Below are positions 39,571 to 52,656 of a stretch of DNA of 64,000 nt, piece by piece. Within the stretch, counting starts at the first letter, position 1. Every line of letters begins with the position of its first letter. The notes under the pieces were generated by a model that saw only the letters and a list, made by a program, of their open reading frames with translations, did not search any database and was not told the DNA's origin. The stretch comes from Dasypus novemcinctus (Eukaryota > Chordata > Mammalia > Cingulata > Dasypodidae): the NCBI RefSeq assembly GCF_030445035.2, contig NC_080694.1:72121147-72185146 (forward strand), in the 5' to 3' direction. The position numbers were made by a program, and so were the translations under genes.

Positions 39571-41220
39571 TTTTATAAAATAAATTGTAATGGACAAGTA
39601 AAGGGAAAACCCAGTTAGTGTAGATTTAGGAGAATGGAAGGTAAAGAATCACAAACAGCAGGTATAGACAGATAGCAGAGGGGACAATTCATGACGTAAG
39701 AGGGGGAGGAGAGAATAACTGGAGCAATGTTCTCAGGGAAATGAGAAGGAATGTGCACTGGCACAAATGGTGGATACTCATCAGGAGTAGCAAGGATTAC
39801 ACTGTTGCAAATACAGGAAAGACACAGTCTTTGGGCACCATTACAAAATGTGTGTAGATACTGGAAGGAGAATTGTAGAAGTTCTCTTCTGACTGTCCCT
39901 ACTATTTCAGTATGGAGGAAACCAAGTTGTTAACTCAGAATGAAGACTGCAAAGATAGTTAGTGGTTTGCAAAGAAAGAGGAGAAGGGAGTATGTGATTG
40001 CTTGGCCCCTTCAAGGGCACACTGGCATTGAGTATTCATGATTTAGAGACAGACAAGTGTGTGCATGTGTTTTTCACTGCAAAGATAGAGAGGAATAAGT
40101 AGAGAGTGGTTTCTTTTTTGCTAGGTGAGGGAAAGAAGCATGAATCGTTTCCTGAATTTGAGGGTATATGTTAGGGAATGGCTATAAAGATACATTTGAA
40201 TTAAAGTTGGTAAGGAGCTTTAAATTTCAGTTTTCAGTTTTATTGATTTATTTAATCATTCAGTCTTTGTGAAATACAAGTTTATTCAGTTACAAATTTT
40301 CAGCATCTCTTCTAACATCAATTTATGTCCAACAATTTTCCTCTGTTCACAGCTTTAGCTGAATGGCAAAATATTTGATATCTGTATTATTCAGTTCAAA
40401 ATATTTTCTAACTTCTTCTTTTCACCAACTGTGCTTTTATCCAATGGCACATCCCCCTTTAATGCAGTGACTAATCATACACCAAAAAAGCCTGTAAAGA
40501 GGTTGCCATTTCTGCTCACCTTCTAAGGCATGTTGAAGCCAGACTTCCTTCCAATGGTGAATCACTCTCTTACTAGTCATAGGTTCACATCTGAATTGTT
40601 CCCAATATTTAATGATGCAACCCAGGAAATTACTTGCCCTTTCACTTCCAAGCTTTGGCTATTTCCCAATTTAGTTACGTGCAGAAACCAAGAACTAAGC
40701 AACGAAGCTCAGCAACACTTCCTCAGGCATGGCTGCCCCCCGCCCTTATTCCTTTCAAGCCTAAAAACCAACCGTAGCAAAATGCTGCTTTCAACTTTGG
40801 CAGGAACTAATGCACTGCTGAGGAAGAGAATAACACAAACACACACAACACACACAGAGACCAGAGACTGTTTTTCTTCATAGCACACCACCTTTAGGGA
40901 TCCTGGATGCTAGAGGTAAGAGACACCATTTGACTGACTAAAGCACTCTGGCAGCTGCAGAGCCAGGGTTGCCAGATGTCTTAGCTCAGTGGCCAGGAGC
41001 CCACCACCACCAGAGTCCTCACAAGAACTCCAACCCCACCCTGTGTGCCAAACTGAAGAGGGGCTGGGGTGGTCCTCACTGCCTTGTTTGCTCAGTGCCC
41101 CTGATTAGACAGACACCAAGCAGGCTAGGAAGGAAAGGTGGCTTATGCAACAGTGGGAGACCAGATGCAGACTCTCAAATCACCCTCCTCTAATTTCTTC
41201 TTTGAGTTCTCCGTTTACCT
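39571..41220. other. Intergenic stretch, mostly unrecognised
   Basis: The first few hundred bases may continue the L2. The part at 40880-41210 is richer in GC than its surroundings but shows no gene. A 117-codon open frame at 40530-40883 matches nothing known and shows no start context or homology. Confidence 0.4.
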
Positions 41221-41224
41221 ATGA

Positions 41225-41640
41225 ACTATTTAGGCTGTAATCCTTAATTTCAAATATTATGTATGTTATTAGATTTATTTATTTTTATTATTTTGTAATT
41301 CCATTCTGGTCAAAGAACATTCTTTGAATGGCTCAATCTTTTGAAGATTTTGGAAATTTTTTGTAAGAGTCAATATATGCTTGATTTTGTAAATGTGCAC
41401 TGAAAATAATGTAAATTCTTTTCTCGTTGATTTCCATGTCCTATATATGTAAAATAAAAAATGCAGAAATGTTAAATTTGTAAATTGTATTGTTCAAATT
41501 TTCTAAATATTGACTGACTTTTTGGCCATTCTTCTCTCAGCTATTGAGAGAGATATGTTAAAACTTCTCATTACAATTGTGGGTTTCACTATTTCTTCTT
41601 TATTTCTGTCAGATTTGGAAACTATTTTATTAGAGGCTTA
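41225..41640 (-). mobile_element. L1 ORF2 fragment
   Basis: The plus strand resembles the reverse complement of L1 ORF2: ttccattctggtcaaagaac, then gcttgattttgtaaatgtgc, attgttcaaattttctaaat and cagctattgagagagatatg, ending in a stretch like the conserved ttctgtcag. It is decayed. Confidence 0.65.
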
Positions 41641-42577
41641 CACTGGAATGTGATAGTCTAGAAGAATTGTTAGCAGAGGAGTATTAGTGGATGTGTGTGT
41701 GGAATTGTCAGCGTAGCTTTACCAATTCCTCACGTCAAGGGCTCCCTCTTCCATTGATGTGGTGATGATTAATCTCTTGCAAAGAGCAGACTTTCTTTCT
41801 TCTCCTTACATATGCCATGCTTTTTCACTCTATTTCACTCAGGCCATCTGTTGTGTCTTGCTCTTTTTTGCTCCTCCCTAGAAAAACTCTCATTCACTAT
41901 GAGGCAATCTCCTTCCAGAACTGAAACATTTTTCTGTTTTCAATGTTCTCCTACCCTTGGAAACTTTCCCCATTTTGAATTGTATCCAACTACAACCATA
42001 ACCCCATCACAATGCAGCAATCTTGGGACTCCATTTTAACTTTGGGTGCTTTTTCTCCTATGTAAACTGTGTATGAAGTTTGTTGTGATTCATGTCTTTT
42101 AGTTTTTTCCATTGTTGGGGGAGATTTGTAAATTGCCTGCTATTTTGTGTACCTAGGAGACATGGCCAAGTGGAGAAACCCATGTTCCTGCCAGACCTGC
42201 ATCACAACATGAACAACTATCCTGTTTGCATATTTTAAATTTGTCTCAGCCCTTACTCTAATGCCATGTATAAGGTTATACTCATTTCCTCCTTTCCTTC
42301 TTTTAAAAAGTGCCCTTTATGCATCTCTGATATCTTCACAATATGATGATCCTATTAGTGTATTATCATTTTACTTGTTCAAAATTTACCAAGTGTCAGT
42401 TTTCCTTAATTTTGTTGTAATCAAATTTATCTCTACCATTGCTAACCCATCTTCACATTGTAGCTCAATGCTCGGTTCCTTCAAATGGTGGATTTGCTTC
42501 ACTTAACCCCCACAGTGTAAAATTTAAAAATCAAGAAGTTAACACATCATTACTGTGTAATTTGCTCCTTGAAAGCA
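41641..42577. other. Upstream flank of the OR12D-like pseudogene, nothing recognised
   Basis: Pyrimidine-rich plus strand with no supportable coding region, exon or promoter motif. Confidence 0.5.
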
Positions 42578-43524
42578 ATGAAGAACATCACTACAGTGAA
42601 TGAATTTCTTTCACTTGGCCTGACCAGTGTTCAGGAGCTGTAGCCTCTCTTCTTTTTTATTTATTTCATCATTTACCTGGTAAACTTGCTTGGAAATGGA
42701 GTATTTTAGTGATTTTTATCTTGGAGCCAAAGCTCCACTTCCCAATGCATTTTTTTAAGGGCAATCTTCCTTGTCCGGATATCTGCTATTCTTCAGTGAC
42801 CTTTCCCAAAGTCCTCTTTAACCTCCTCTCAATGCCATTTCTTATCTTCCTCGACTATGTTGCTCAGCTGTACTTCCTCCACTTCCTGGGAAGCACAGAG
42901 TTCATCTTGCTGGCCATTGTGAGCTTTGACCATTTTATGGCCATCTGCTATCCACTCCACTACACCTTCATCATGAACCCCCAGGTGTGTGCTCTGCTGG
43001 CAGCTGTGGCCTGACTCACCAGCTTCCTTTATGCTCTGATGCATTCAGTCATGACTGCCCACCTGAACTGTGGCTTTCAGAAATTCAATCACTTCTTCTG
43101 CGATGTCAAGCTCCGCTTGGAACTTGCCTGTGGTGACACGCTGCTCAAGCAATGGCTTCTTTCCATTGTCATGGGCAGCGTAGCCATGGGAGCTTTCCTT
43201 CTGACCCTCCTCTCCTATGTTTACATTATTGGCTTCCTTCTGCTCAAGAGCCAGTCCTGCAGTGTGCCTCCACAAGGCTCTGTCATTTGTGCCTGCCACT
43301 TCGTGGTGGTGGGCCTCTTCTATGGGCCTGTGGGCTTCACCTACATTTGTCTTACCTCAGCCTCCTTCATGACTTAGGACCATGTGGTGGCCATCATCTA
43401 CAGTGCAGTCACCTCAGTACTGGACCCCCTAATATACACCCTCAGGAACAAAGCAGTGATGCTGACTCTGAGGATAACCTTCATGAAGAGGTGTTTGTGT
43501 AAAGATTGCCAGCAGCAACACTAG
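42578..43524 (+). pseudogene. OR12D: Olfactory receptor pseudogene, OR12D family
   Basis: Class II olfactory receptor remnant, about 315 codons, end to end. It starts MKNITTVNEFLSLGLTSVQEL (glycosylation site NIT). Family-12D features follow: LPCPDICYSSVTFPKVL in helix 2, FLHFLGSTEFILLAIVSFDH in helix 3 (DRY region reads FDHFMAIC), ALMHSVMTAHLNCGF, CDVKLRLELACGDT, LLSIVMGSVAMGAFLLTLLS (helix 5) and LDPLIYTLRNKAV (helix 7). Human OR12D2 and OR12D3 share the HFLGSTE and helix 5 patterns as I remember them. Disablements: stops at 42641 (TAG, replacing Gln), 43012 (TGA, replacing Trp) and 43375 (TAG, replacing Gln), and one frameshift near 42705. The start codon is kept. I cannot say which 12D member is the ortholog. 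Confidence 0.88.
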
Positions 43525-44009
43525 AACTGAGGAGACTTAGGTGGTTTCCATGAGGATTTCCACCCCTTTGTCTGTAATAAATGGCTCGATTTAGCAGCTG
43601 CAGTCACTGATGTGGTGAGTACATGACTTTAAATACTTATTGTCAGGAGGGTCAGAAGTACTCTTTATTCACTTGAGAAGAGCAAAAGACATTTGTTTTC
43701 TTTCCTCAGAGCTATATTAATTTTCCAGTTCTTGATCACAAAACAGTCCAAAGGGATTTTGATCATCTGTAAATTATGGAGAAATTAGCACTGCTTCACT
43801 GCATTGGTAGCATCATAAAAGTGGTCCTGTGGACAAGGAAGTGGCAAGTTGCTTATGGTGAGAAATATGTACTTCAGGGGCTGCAGGACAAACTCTCAAA
43901 GACTCAGAGGTTTTCTGTATCAAAAAAGATATTAGAGTTCCAGTGAGCTGGTGCATGTCACACATCCTTTCAGTGAAAAGCTGCATTATTAAATCGTGTG
44001 TCTCCTATC
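43525..44009. other. Downstream flank of the OR12D-like pseudogene, nothing recognised
   Basis: No gene or repeat supported. Confidence 0.5.
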
Positions 44010-44720
44010 ACTAAGATGCACCATGCTTGGTAGGCCCTTTTGGATTTTGGAGGTGGTGTAAGTCACATTTGAGATGGCTTCTCATTTATTGGGCACTTAG
44101 AAGTCAAACAACATTAAGAGGGCCCAGGAAAATGAAGAGATCTTCACTAGGTCCAGGTACTGGTGCACATGGCCTTGTTGCTTGGAGCTGTGTCATCTGG
44201 GAGATACTATGGAGCTGTTGCTATTTGGGGTAGATAAAAATGCCATGCGGGGTCTCTGAAAGGCCCATCAGGAGAGTTGCAGTACAGATTCCTTTTGGTT
44301 CTAAAGAAAGTCTGTGCCATCAAAAGCATAGAACTACACATAATTATGAAAACTGTTCCTGTCATGCTAGTGGGTCTTGGGTGGTCATGGGACATCAAGT
44401 GACTATGTGAAGAGAACTTCCCATCACAAGCAGGTGCTCTTAGACCTATAGAGTCTACTAACCAGAAACTGACATGCCAAGGGTTAAGGGGATTTAGAAT
44501 TTGTGGTAGAGGAGGGAAAGACGAATATAGATTATGGCCTAAGGACCAAGTGTAGTAGTAGGTCCATAGCTCATTCACAAATTTTACATTTGTTAGTGAC
44601 CGTTTTTCCCATAAATTGGTGCTTAGCTTACATCCTGTGACTAAGTGGAATGGCGTTAATGTGAGGATCTTAATATGCAACTGAGTGAAGCAAAGTAAAC
44701 TGGTGAAGGTGCTGTTAGCT
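44010..44720 (+). mobile_element. Second ERV-L-type fossil trace (pol region)
   Basis: The plus strand at about 44240-44420 follows a stretch of ERV-L pol around the start of RNase H as I remember it: gattccttttggttctaaag, then agtctgtgccatcaaaagca, tagaactacacataattatg, actgttcctgtcatgctagt and catgggacatcaagtgacta. No LTRs are visible and the limits are uncertain. It is broken, with many breaks. It is a separate insertion from the ERV-L at 11.7-18.4 kb. Confidence 0.5.
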
Positions 44721-45519
44721 GTCTGCCCACATCTCCCAGCAACCATGACTATTTTCATGATACCATTTCTCTCTTTTCTTTCACTCCCATTAGCCAGTAA
44801 CTTCATCTATAAACTTGGTTGGATTAGTATTCATGCATAATATAAGGAATATAGATATAAAGAAAAGAGATGATGGTCCCACAATGATAAATCTCCTGTT
44901 GTACAGATTTCCAATGAGTGGATCATGATAACCTACTCTAGAGTCTTGCCATAGTGTGGCTACTTTCTTATCTACTCATGTTACAAGATCAACAGGGGGG
45001 TGAAGCAGCTTGGATGAGTATTTTTGGGGTCATCTTTAAGGAATAGTACCATTGCTCATCATGAAGAAATCTCTTCTCATTTTCAGCTACTATCAAGTTC
45101 ACCAAAGAAGAGACCAGAGCCTCTGCAGATTCAGAAAGGAAATAGCAATGGAAGAATCAATGGCTTAAAACAGCAAAGAACTCAAACTCCATGGTTATTA
45201 GAGACTCTTACAGATGATTCCTATACAGTTATTCCTAGCATTTAAAGGAATTTATCTGAACATAAGGAGCTATTACTGTTTTAAAGGTTAAAGAAGCAGA
45301 AACGTCAGCAGATGCAAGCTGAAAGTGACTTTATTCAACATGTGTGCTTCAAATATGGTAACTGGCATAGAACCCTCCCAGGGCATTTGGTGGCACCACC
45401 AGTGTTGTCCTCCAGATACATCTTTGAATTTCTGTGATTCTTGTTCAAACTGCCTGTGTAAAGCAAATATTCACATGAGATCACCAATTAGAACCTAGTT
45501 ATAAGCCAGAGAGATTTTT
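44721..45519. other. Intergenic stretch, nothing recognised
   Basis: It may hold more of the decayed ERV-L trace. No gene is supported. Confidence 0.4.
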
Positions 45520-47700
45520 AAATTATTTTTATTTTTAAGAAGCTTTAGAATACATAAATGTTTCATAAAAATATAGGGATGATTCCCATATGCCCGAATC
45601 CCTCCCCATCCCACACTTTCTCATATCAACAACTTCCCTCATTAGTGGGGTACATTTGTTACAATTGATGAGCACATATTGAATCATTGCTACTAACCAT
45701 GGTAAATAGTTTAAATTAGGGTTTACACTTGGCCTCAGATATTTTTATAGGTTTTGACAAAAGGTATAATAGCCTGTATCCATCATTGCAAAGTCAATCA
45801 GAACAATCTCAATGTCCCCCAAATGCCCATGTTATACATATTCTTCCCTCTCCTTCCCCTTAGAACCTCTGGTGGTCACTGCCCTTATATCAAGGATACA
45901 AGTTCTTCCATTGCTAGAATAATAATAAATCTACTTTAGTCTATTGTTGCTACCTCCCTTATTTTTGTTCATTTCTCAATCTTCAGGATTATAGGATGGT
46001 GATGCACACTTTGTTTCTGATTATGAGGGGACTTATATCCCATGGGGCAGATGGAGGGAACTGTCTTGCTTGAAGATGAATATACTCTCTTCTTTTTGGG
46101 ATGGGCTTTGTTCATCATAACCATTTTGTTTGTTCTTCTGCATAGTTCTGGTGAATTGGAGAGTAGGTGTAACAACATTTATGAGATTCAATGCTCAACT
46201 GGCATATGAACAGACTGAAGAAATATATGCTGGGGCATATATTTAATGAGTATAGTGCTAATCACAGATTTGAATAAAAGGGGCAGAAGAACCATATATA
46301 AAGACATTATAAGTGAGTCTAACTCTGTTACATTGGAGAACATATATTCCAAGGTAAGAGCCACTGACAAGGTGCTGAATTCCTGAGACTATCTGTCCTC
46401 CCTATAGTGTCTAGATGTCTCCAGAGCCCTGGGCAGCACCCCTGCTTGAGGCACTGTTTACTGTGGTAGTCAATAAAGTCCTGCTGAGACATGCATCAGC
46501 ATAACCTCTGCAAGGAACTCCTGACCTACTTTGAAACCTCTTAGCTATAAAAACTCATTTGTTTTTAATATTTCCTTCTTTCAGTCAAGGTCTTTTCCCA
46601 AATGCATTGCTAGTTGGTGCTTAGAAATAATTCCTTGGTGCTAAGAAATCTTATTCCTGGGAGTCAAGTCATGTCCCATGCTATGGTTGAGGTCGTGAGT
46701 TTATATGCTGAGTTACGCTTAGAGAGAGGCCATATTTGGGCAACAAGGAGGCTTTCAGGAGGTAACTCTTAGGCAATATATAATGCAAAGTTAAGGTCCA
46801 ATTTCACAACAACAAGGTCCATAAGCACAACTATCAATGTAAGGCCCGACGTATTGGTCTGTCCTCCTTCCCTGGGCCTTGCCCATGTATTCTAGGGATT
46901 CTTCCCACTCTATTAGAGAATGTAGCAGGACTTCCAGGGAAGGGAAGTCATTATCCTTTAGGTTATTGTGTGTGTCTCCATCTACTAAGGCAAAAACCCA
47001 TGACTACCTGAACATATTCATATCCCTTTGAGCCATGCCCCAGGTAATTCTCCTCACACAACTTGCATTACTTACACCCCATATCTATGATCCTCCCCAG
47101 ACACATTATTTTCATTGTGTCTTTCATCACCATACATATGTTACCTTTTATGTACAGTGGCATATTCTACTGTATGTTCCCCCAGTGTTTTGTTTTGTTT
47201 TTGCTTTATTTTCAAAGAAGGTCTAGGTTATGGAAATATCACATAGAAAAAATAGGGGATTCCCATACACTCAATGCCTTCCCCCTTTCCCACTCCCACC
47301 TATTACCAACATTTTACATTTGTATGGTACATTTGTTACAATTGATGTACAAATATTGAAGCATTCCTACTAACCATGGTCAAACGTTTTACATTCTGCA
47401 CTGTACAATTTTATAGGTTTTGACAAATTTAAAATGGCTTGTATCTGTCATAGCAAGATCATGGAGAACAATTCAAATGCACTAAAATTGCCCTATGCCC
47501 CATCTATTTTATTCTCCCATCCCCCTTCCCTCAGAACCTATGGTAACTATTAAGATTCCATTTTTGAAAAATATTACATGCAATAATACTGAAGTCTTGA
47601 TATATAGGTCTGTTGTGTTTTTTTTTTTTTTTTTAAGATACTGCCTACATTCTTGATATAGTCTTGCCTGTCTACTTGAGAACATAGCAGGACATATACA
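45520..47700 (-). mobile_element. L1 3' UTR with duplicated terminal module, minus strand
   Basis: From left to right: terminal module (45520-45930), middle block (45930-47200), second module (47205-47580), then upstream 3' UTR to about 47700 (tacttgagaacatagcagga). Each module opens with the reverse complement of an A-rich tail and an agaagctttag or agaaggtctag motif, then attcccata, tttgttacaattgatg and ctactaaccatggt. It mirrors the copy at 30785-33365. Confidence 0.8.
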
Positions 47701-47714
47701 TGCACTATTTTCCC

Positions 47715-48875
47715 CCAGTGTGGATGAGACTCCGGAAAATAAGCCTCCATGTCACCAAGGGATAATTACCAAGTTCCAACTAGTGATGCATTTGAAAAAA
47801 GACCTTGGCCAAAAGGAGGAAATATTAAATACAAATGTGTTTTTATGGCTAAGAGACTTCAAAGTGAGTCAGGAGGTCTTTCCAGAGGTTAACGCTTATG
47901 CATGTCTCAGCAGGATCTCACTGACTGTCACAGTAAACAGTGCGTCAAACAATGGGGTTCCTGAGGGCTCTAGGGACATCTAGACATGATAGGCAAGGTA
48001 GACAATTTTAGGAACTTGGCACCCTGTCACTGGGACTTCTTTTGGAAAGTGAGTTTTCCAATGTAACAGAGTTAGACTCACTTATAATTTTCCTACACAT
48101 GGCCCTTCTGCCCCTTTTATTTGAAGTTATAATTAGCACTATACTCATTAAATATATGTCAAAGAGACTTAAGTCTTCAGTCTGTTCATGTAGTGGTTGA
48201 GCCCTGAATCTCAGCAGAATTGCAATACCTACTCTGCAGTTTATTGTACACATGTTGGACAACTAACAAAAGGGTGGTGACGGACAATGCCCATCACAAA
48301 AAAACAGAGAATAAATATAACCACAATCTGCCCCATGGAATATAAGCCCCCTCTCAATCAGAAATTGACTGGGCATTACCATCTCCAAAACTTCAAGATT
48401 GAGGAATGAATAAGCATAAGGGGGAAATGCAACAATAGGCTAAAATAGACTTATTATTATTCAGACAATGAAAGAACTTTTATCATCAGTAAAAGGCAAT
48501 GGCCTCCAGTGGCTCTGAGAGGAGGAAAAGAGAAGAATATGGGTACCACAGAGGCATTTTGGGACATTGGATTTGTTCTGCATGACATTGCAGTGACAGA
48601 TACAGGCCATTTTAATTTTGTCAAAACCTAAAAAATTGTGAGTGGCAAAGTATAAACTTTAACATAAACTATTGATCATGATTAGTAAAAATGCTTCAAC
48701 ATGTGTTGGTCAATTGTAGCAATTGTACCACACTAATGAAAGATGTTTTTAATGGGCAATATTGAGGGATGGGGAGAGTGTGGGGTATATGGGAAATCCT
48801 CTATATATTTGATGGAACATTTATGTAATCTAAAGCTTCTTTAAAATAAGTAAATAATAAAAATTTAAAAATAAT
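47715..48875 (+). mobile_element. 5'-truncated L1 3' end, inverted relative to its left neighbour
   Basis: It contains the middle block (aagagacttcaaagtgagtc, ctcagcaggatctcactgac) and one terminal module (about 48480-48875, with gatacaggccattttaattt, gtgtggggtatatgggaaat and ctaaagcttctttaaaataa), then an A-rich tail. It begins almost at once after the minus-strand copy ends. Confidence 0.8.
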
Positions 48876-49026
48876 GGAAGTAATGAAACATGTAATTTTA
48901 GAAAGGAATTTGGAAATATTAAAAATCTGTAATTTTTTCAAAACCTAAGCTTAATAATTCTATCTTTCTAAATTTTATTTTAAAGAAAATTAAAATGCTG
49001 AAAATGCAATGTTTAATTTGTAATCA

Positions 49027-49445
49027 GGGAAGCAGACTTGGTCCAATGGATAGGGCATCCATCTACCACATGCGAGGTCCGTGGTTCAAACCCCAGGCCC
49101 CCTTGACCCGTGTGGAGCTGGTCCATGCGCAGTGCTGATGCGCGCAAGGAGTGCTGTACCATGCAGGGGTGTCCCCTGCGTAGGGGAGCCTCATGCCCAA
49201 GGAGTGCTCCCTGTAAGGACAGCTACCCAGTGCAAAAAAAGTTCAGCCTGACCAGGAATGGCCCGGCACACACGGAGAGCAGACGCAGCAAGATGACGCA
49301 ACAAAAGAAGACACAGATTCCCATGCCGCTGACAACAACAGAAGTGGACAAAAAAGAACACACAGCAAATGGACACAGAGAACAGACAGCTGGGGGGGGG
49401 GGGGCAGGTGGGGAAGGGGAGAGAAATAAAACAAATCTTTAAAAA
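49027..49445 (+). mobile_element. DAS-type tRNA-derived SINE (armadillo)
   Basis: The head gggaagcagacttggtccaa, atggatagggcatccatcta and the polymerase III B-box-like GGTTCAAACCC (49084-49094) are tRNA-like. The body (gcagtgctgatgcgcgcaag, acacagagaacagacagct) matches the DAS-SINE of armadillos as I recall it, a family derived from tRNA-Ala. The tail is A-rich. Flanks ttgtaatca (49018-49026) and ctgtagtca (49449-49457) form an imperfect 9-bp duplication. A tRNA-like score here would be a SINE, not a tRNA gene. Confidence 0.9.
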
Positions 49446-49841
49446 AATCTGTAGTCATTTGGTTATTACTGAAAAAATATCAGTAAGGAAGGTAAAAATA
49501 CTCAGAAATAACAGAAAAAAATTTTGGACTTATATTTATTTCTAAGTACTTATAAATGTGCAGCAAAGATTTTAATAATAAATTGTAATGACTGGGCCCA
49601 CCTTATGACATTTTTCAGATATTGTTATGAAATTGTTTTAGATATCTTTTAAAAGACATATCTGTTTGGTAAATATTGTACATCTGAGGTTTGAAGATAG
49701 TTCTGAATTTCAAACAAAGATAAAGCAAACACTGTGTTCTAGTTTTCTGGGTTGTTTTCATTACAGATTGATTCATATAAACTTTTTCATAGGAATTTTC
49801 TGTTTCCTTTTCAGAAATACTTGATGGCTAGGGAAACATGT

Positions 49842-50016
49842 CTCCAGGTGTGGCCTCAGACCAGCAGCCTTAGCACCACCTGAGAGCTTGTTAGAAATCC
49901 AAGTACCTGGCACAAGCAGGATCCACTGAACCTGAATTTCTGCAGGGCATAGAGGTTCTGATGGCACAATGGGCCCTCCAAGTGATTCACAGAACTATTA
50001 AAGTCTGAGAGCCCTG
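49842..50016 (-). mobile_element. MER5A hAT-Charlie element
   Basis: The plus strand reads as the reverse complement of MER5A: ggcctcagaccagcagcctt, agcaccacctgagagcttgt, tagaaatccaagtacctggc, ctccaagtgattcacagaac and agtctgagagccctg. Confidence 0.85.
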
Positions 50017-52462
50017 AGCGAAAGACACCCAAACCCTGTCTTAATGAACTAAATTAACTATTCCTCCTCCATGTAAAGTTTCAAGGACTCCAAATCCCAA
50101 GTGTCTTCTGGGTAGAGTAAATGAAATATATTTATCATTTGGTTCAGGCTTCCATTAGGAAAGATAGAAAAAGAACTCAGTTCTCAGGGGAAATAGCATG
50201 TTTATAAAGATCTGGTTTATTAGCTGTGATAAAGTCCAGAAATTGGTAATCAACTTTGCTAGCTAGCTACACATAGACAACCAGCTGTGGTGAGTTTTCT
50301 AAATTGGCTAAGGAGAGAGGGAAAAGTTATGGAAACTAACAGAACCCTATAAACTTCAAATTGAGTTTGAAAATACACAACTGTTAATTCTAAAAAGGAA
50401 GGATGCTTACTTTCCTGAAAAGGAGCAGATTAACAAAATCTTTTGGTTTAATTTATATAAACATTATGAAAATGAAGCACGTTAAGGAAAACAAGTAAAT
50501 TGGAAAAGGTTAATATTTTATGTATATATATAAATACCCAGTAAAACTGCCTTGAAATACTTTTCCAAATAATCCTTCATATCACTGGTTGAAAAATATT
50601 CTTGGACAGATATGTTCTCTGTGTAATTGTGGCTTAAAAAAAACAAACAAACCAAAGTTCCTGTGAGCAATTCACTAATACTGATAATTTTTTTACACTT
50701 GAGGAAGTAGTGATAACTGGAAAGGCCAATCAATTCTCATATTTAAGTACTCTCAGTTTTATTTTACCTATAAAAATGAGATAAAATTCTTCAACTCAAA
50801 GAAGATAAAAATTATTGTGAGTATTAAATAATATTTATTTCCTGTATTATGGTGTCTGTCTCATAAAAATATGCACTCAAAATTGTTTCTTTTTATATTT
50901 CCCTGTCTAATGACAATTGTTTGTAGATAATTGGCATTTAAAATATTTACTGAACCAAAATAAAACAAATATGGACAATAATATTATTTTTCTTCTTATC
51001 AGTTTAATTTAAAAGGCAAAAAAAATAGGCCATTGAAAGAAAGAAATCTTGTTGGAGGCACATATTTTGATCTCTTATTCCTCTTGCTTTTTATTATCCA
51101 GTGTGAGACATTGATTGAAATGGATAAAGTTGGGTGGAGGGTCTAGATACATTAATCTTATGATTCATATTGGCAGAGTGAGAGAAAAGAGGCCTTCAAA
51201 TTTGACAGTCAAGACACAATTTTAAAGTATTTTAGTTAATTCAATATCTATTTTTATTATAAATTTAAATCAGAGAACCCAACCCGACAAAAGGATATAG
51301 AAATGGGTCCTCAAATCCAACACTGCATAGAAGAATGTTAGCACAGGGGCTTGATAACACACATTAGAAAACTAAACCATAAAGAAGACTATTATAATAA
51401 TTGATTCATGAGGGCCTCTCCCAGATCGATAGGGAACGAGGCAGGGGTCCTGGCTTCAAGTTTAAGATTCTTCAAGTTGTCATTTCTAAGATTTCCTAGG
51501 GTTTAGAGAAAAGCCCCCCAAAAAACATTGATGCAGCAGTTTTCCAGTTGTTGTAAAGAACTTGCAAAAGATGGAAAAATGCAGCAAAGTGAGGGACTCG
51601 TTATGATGGAGTCATTAACTCTCAAATTCTGATGAGTATTTTAACAAACCTAGAACTCTGTTAATGAGGAAAGAGCACTTAGCCACATCAACAAAGCCCA
51701 AACAAAGGAATCTAAACTGGACTTCTCCCTTCTCTGAACTATCACTCTATATCCTTCGTATCCTTTTTATCAAGGTGTATACTGAGTATTTGAATATTTT
51801 CCTTCCACATTTAAGACCACTTCAAAACAATCATTGTGTTTTTCTCTTTTGGCAATTAACTTTGCATGCAGTAAATGGTCGATAACTATTTAATTACTTG
51901 AAGTATTATGAACTTCAAGTAATTCATTGAAGATAAATGATGTGAAGAGAAGTTGACTAAAATGAAGATTGAAAAGGGAAATTGGTAGATACATATGATA
52001 CTCCAGGCAATCAGAATAGTCACTGATTCTGAAAGTGACATTTAAGTTTTTATTTTGAAAAAGTGTTTTGTTCCAGATTTTGATGGTCAGAAATTAATAA
52101 AATATTAGAGGGAGGCTAACTCCATACCTTTCCATGTTGAGTCCACAATTACAGGTGTCTCCTTTAAATAACAGAGTTATTGGGCAGGAAAGACCTTATG
52201 TATCACCCTGTACAACCAATTAACCCATGCTTCAACTTGTAATGCTGTTTTTCCTCTAAAGGTCATTCCATATGCAAAATTAGAGCAATTTAACATATAA
52301 AATTGCAACCCACCCAATTTCAGAATCCTCCATCCAACGGCTTATCCCTGCTTCTCTGTTGTTGACTTAAAGAAAAACAATGGTTTTCACCTGTGTAAAT
52401 GGAATGATGATGTTTTTATTCTGACACAGATGTTGGCCACATGTGTACTCAGCTATAGGTCC
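50017..52462. other. Intergenic stretch, nothing recognised
   Basis: AT-rich sequence. The stretch 51770-51890 may hold an L2 3' end but is too decayed to call. Confidence 0.45.
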
Positions 52463-52580
52463 TGGTTTGCTAGTGTAGTCTGCAAGCTCCATGAATCTAA
52501 GAAACACATTTCTCATTTGTGGATCCCCAATACCTAGGACACAACTGATCTATAACAGGAGCTTAATTAGGAATTTCTAA
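52463..52580 (+). mobile_element. L2 3' end fragment
   Basis: tagtctgcaagctccatgaa, then atccccaatacctaggacac and aacaggagcttaattaggaa follow the L2 3' terminal consensus (gcaagctccatgag, ccccagcacctagcacag, gtaggtgctcaataaat), with decay. Confidence 0.5.
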
Positions 52581-52656
52581 AGAAACACTGATGAAAAAAT
52601 ATAAGGACATATATGGTAATAGTAATATCTTTCCACTGCATTTCCCATTTTCTCTT

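Noticed and set aside
40530-40883. 117-codon open frame
   Set aside because: No homology I recognise, no start context, and typical of chance frames in this window.
44207-44806. A 199-codon open frame on the minus strand, the longest outside obvious repeats
   Set aside because: No recognisable domain or known homolog, and it lies antisense to an ERV-L pol trace. It is best seen as a chance frame.
49084-49094. tRNA-like B box and head, a possible tRNA gene
   Set aside because: They belong to the DAS-type SINE; the same head occurs at 52.7-53.1 and 55.8 kb with SINE tails and target duplications.
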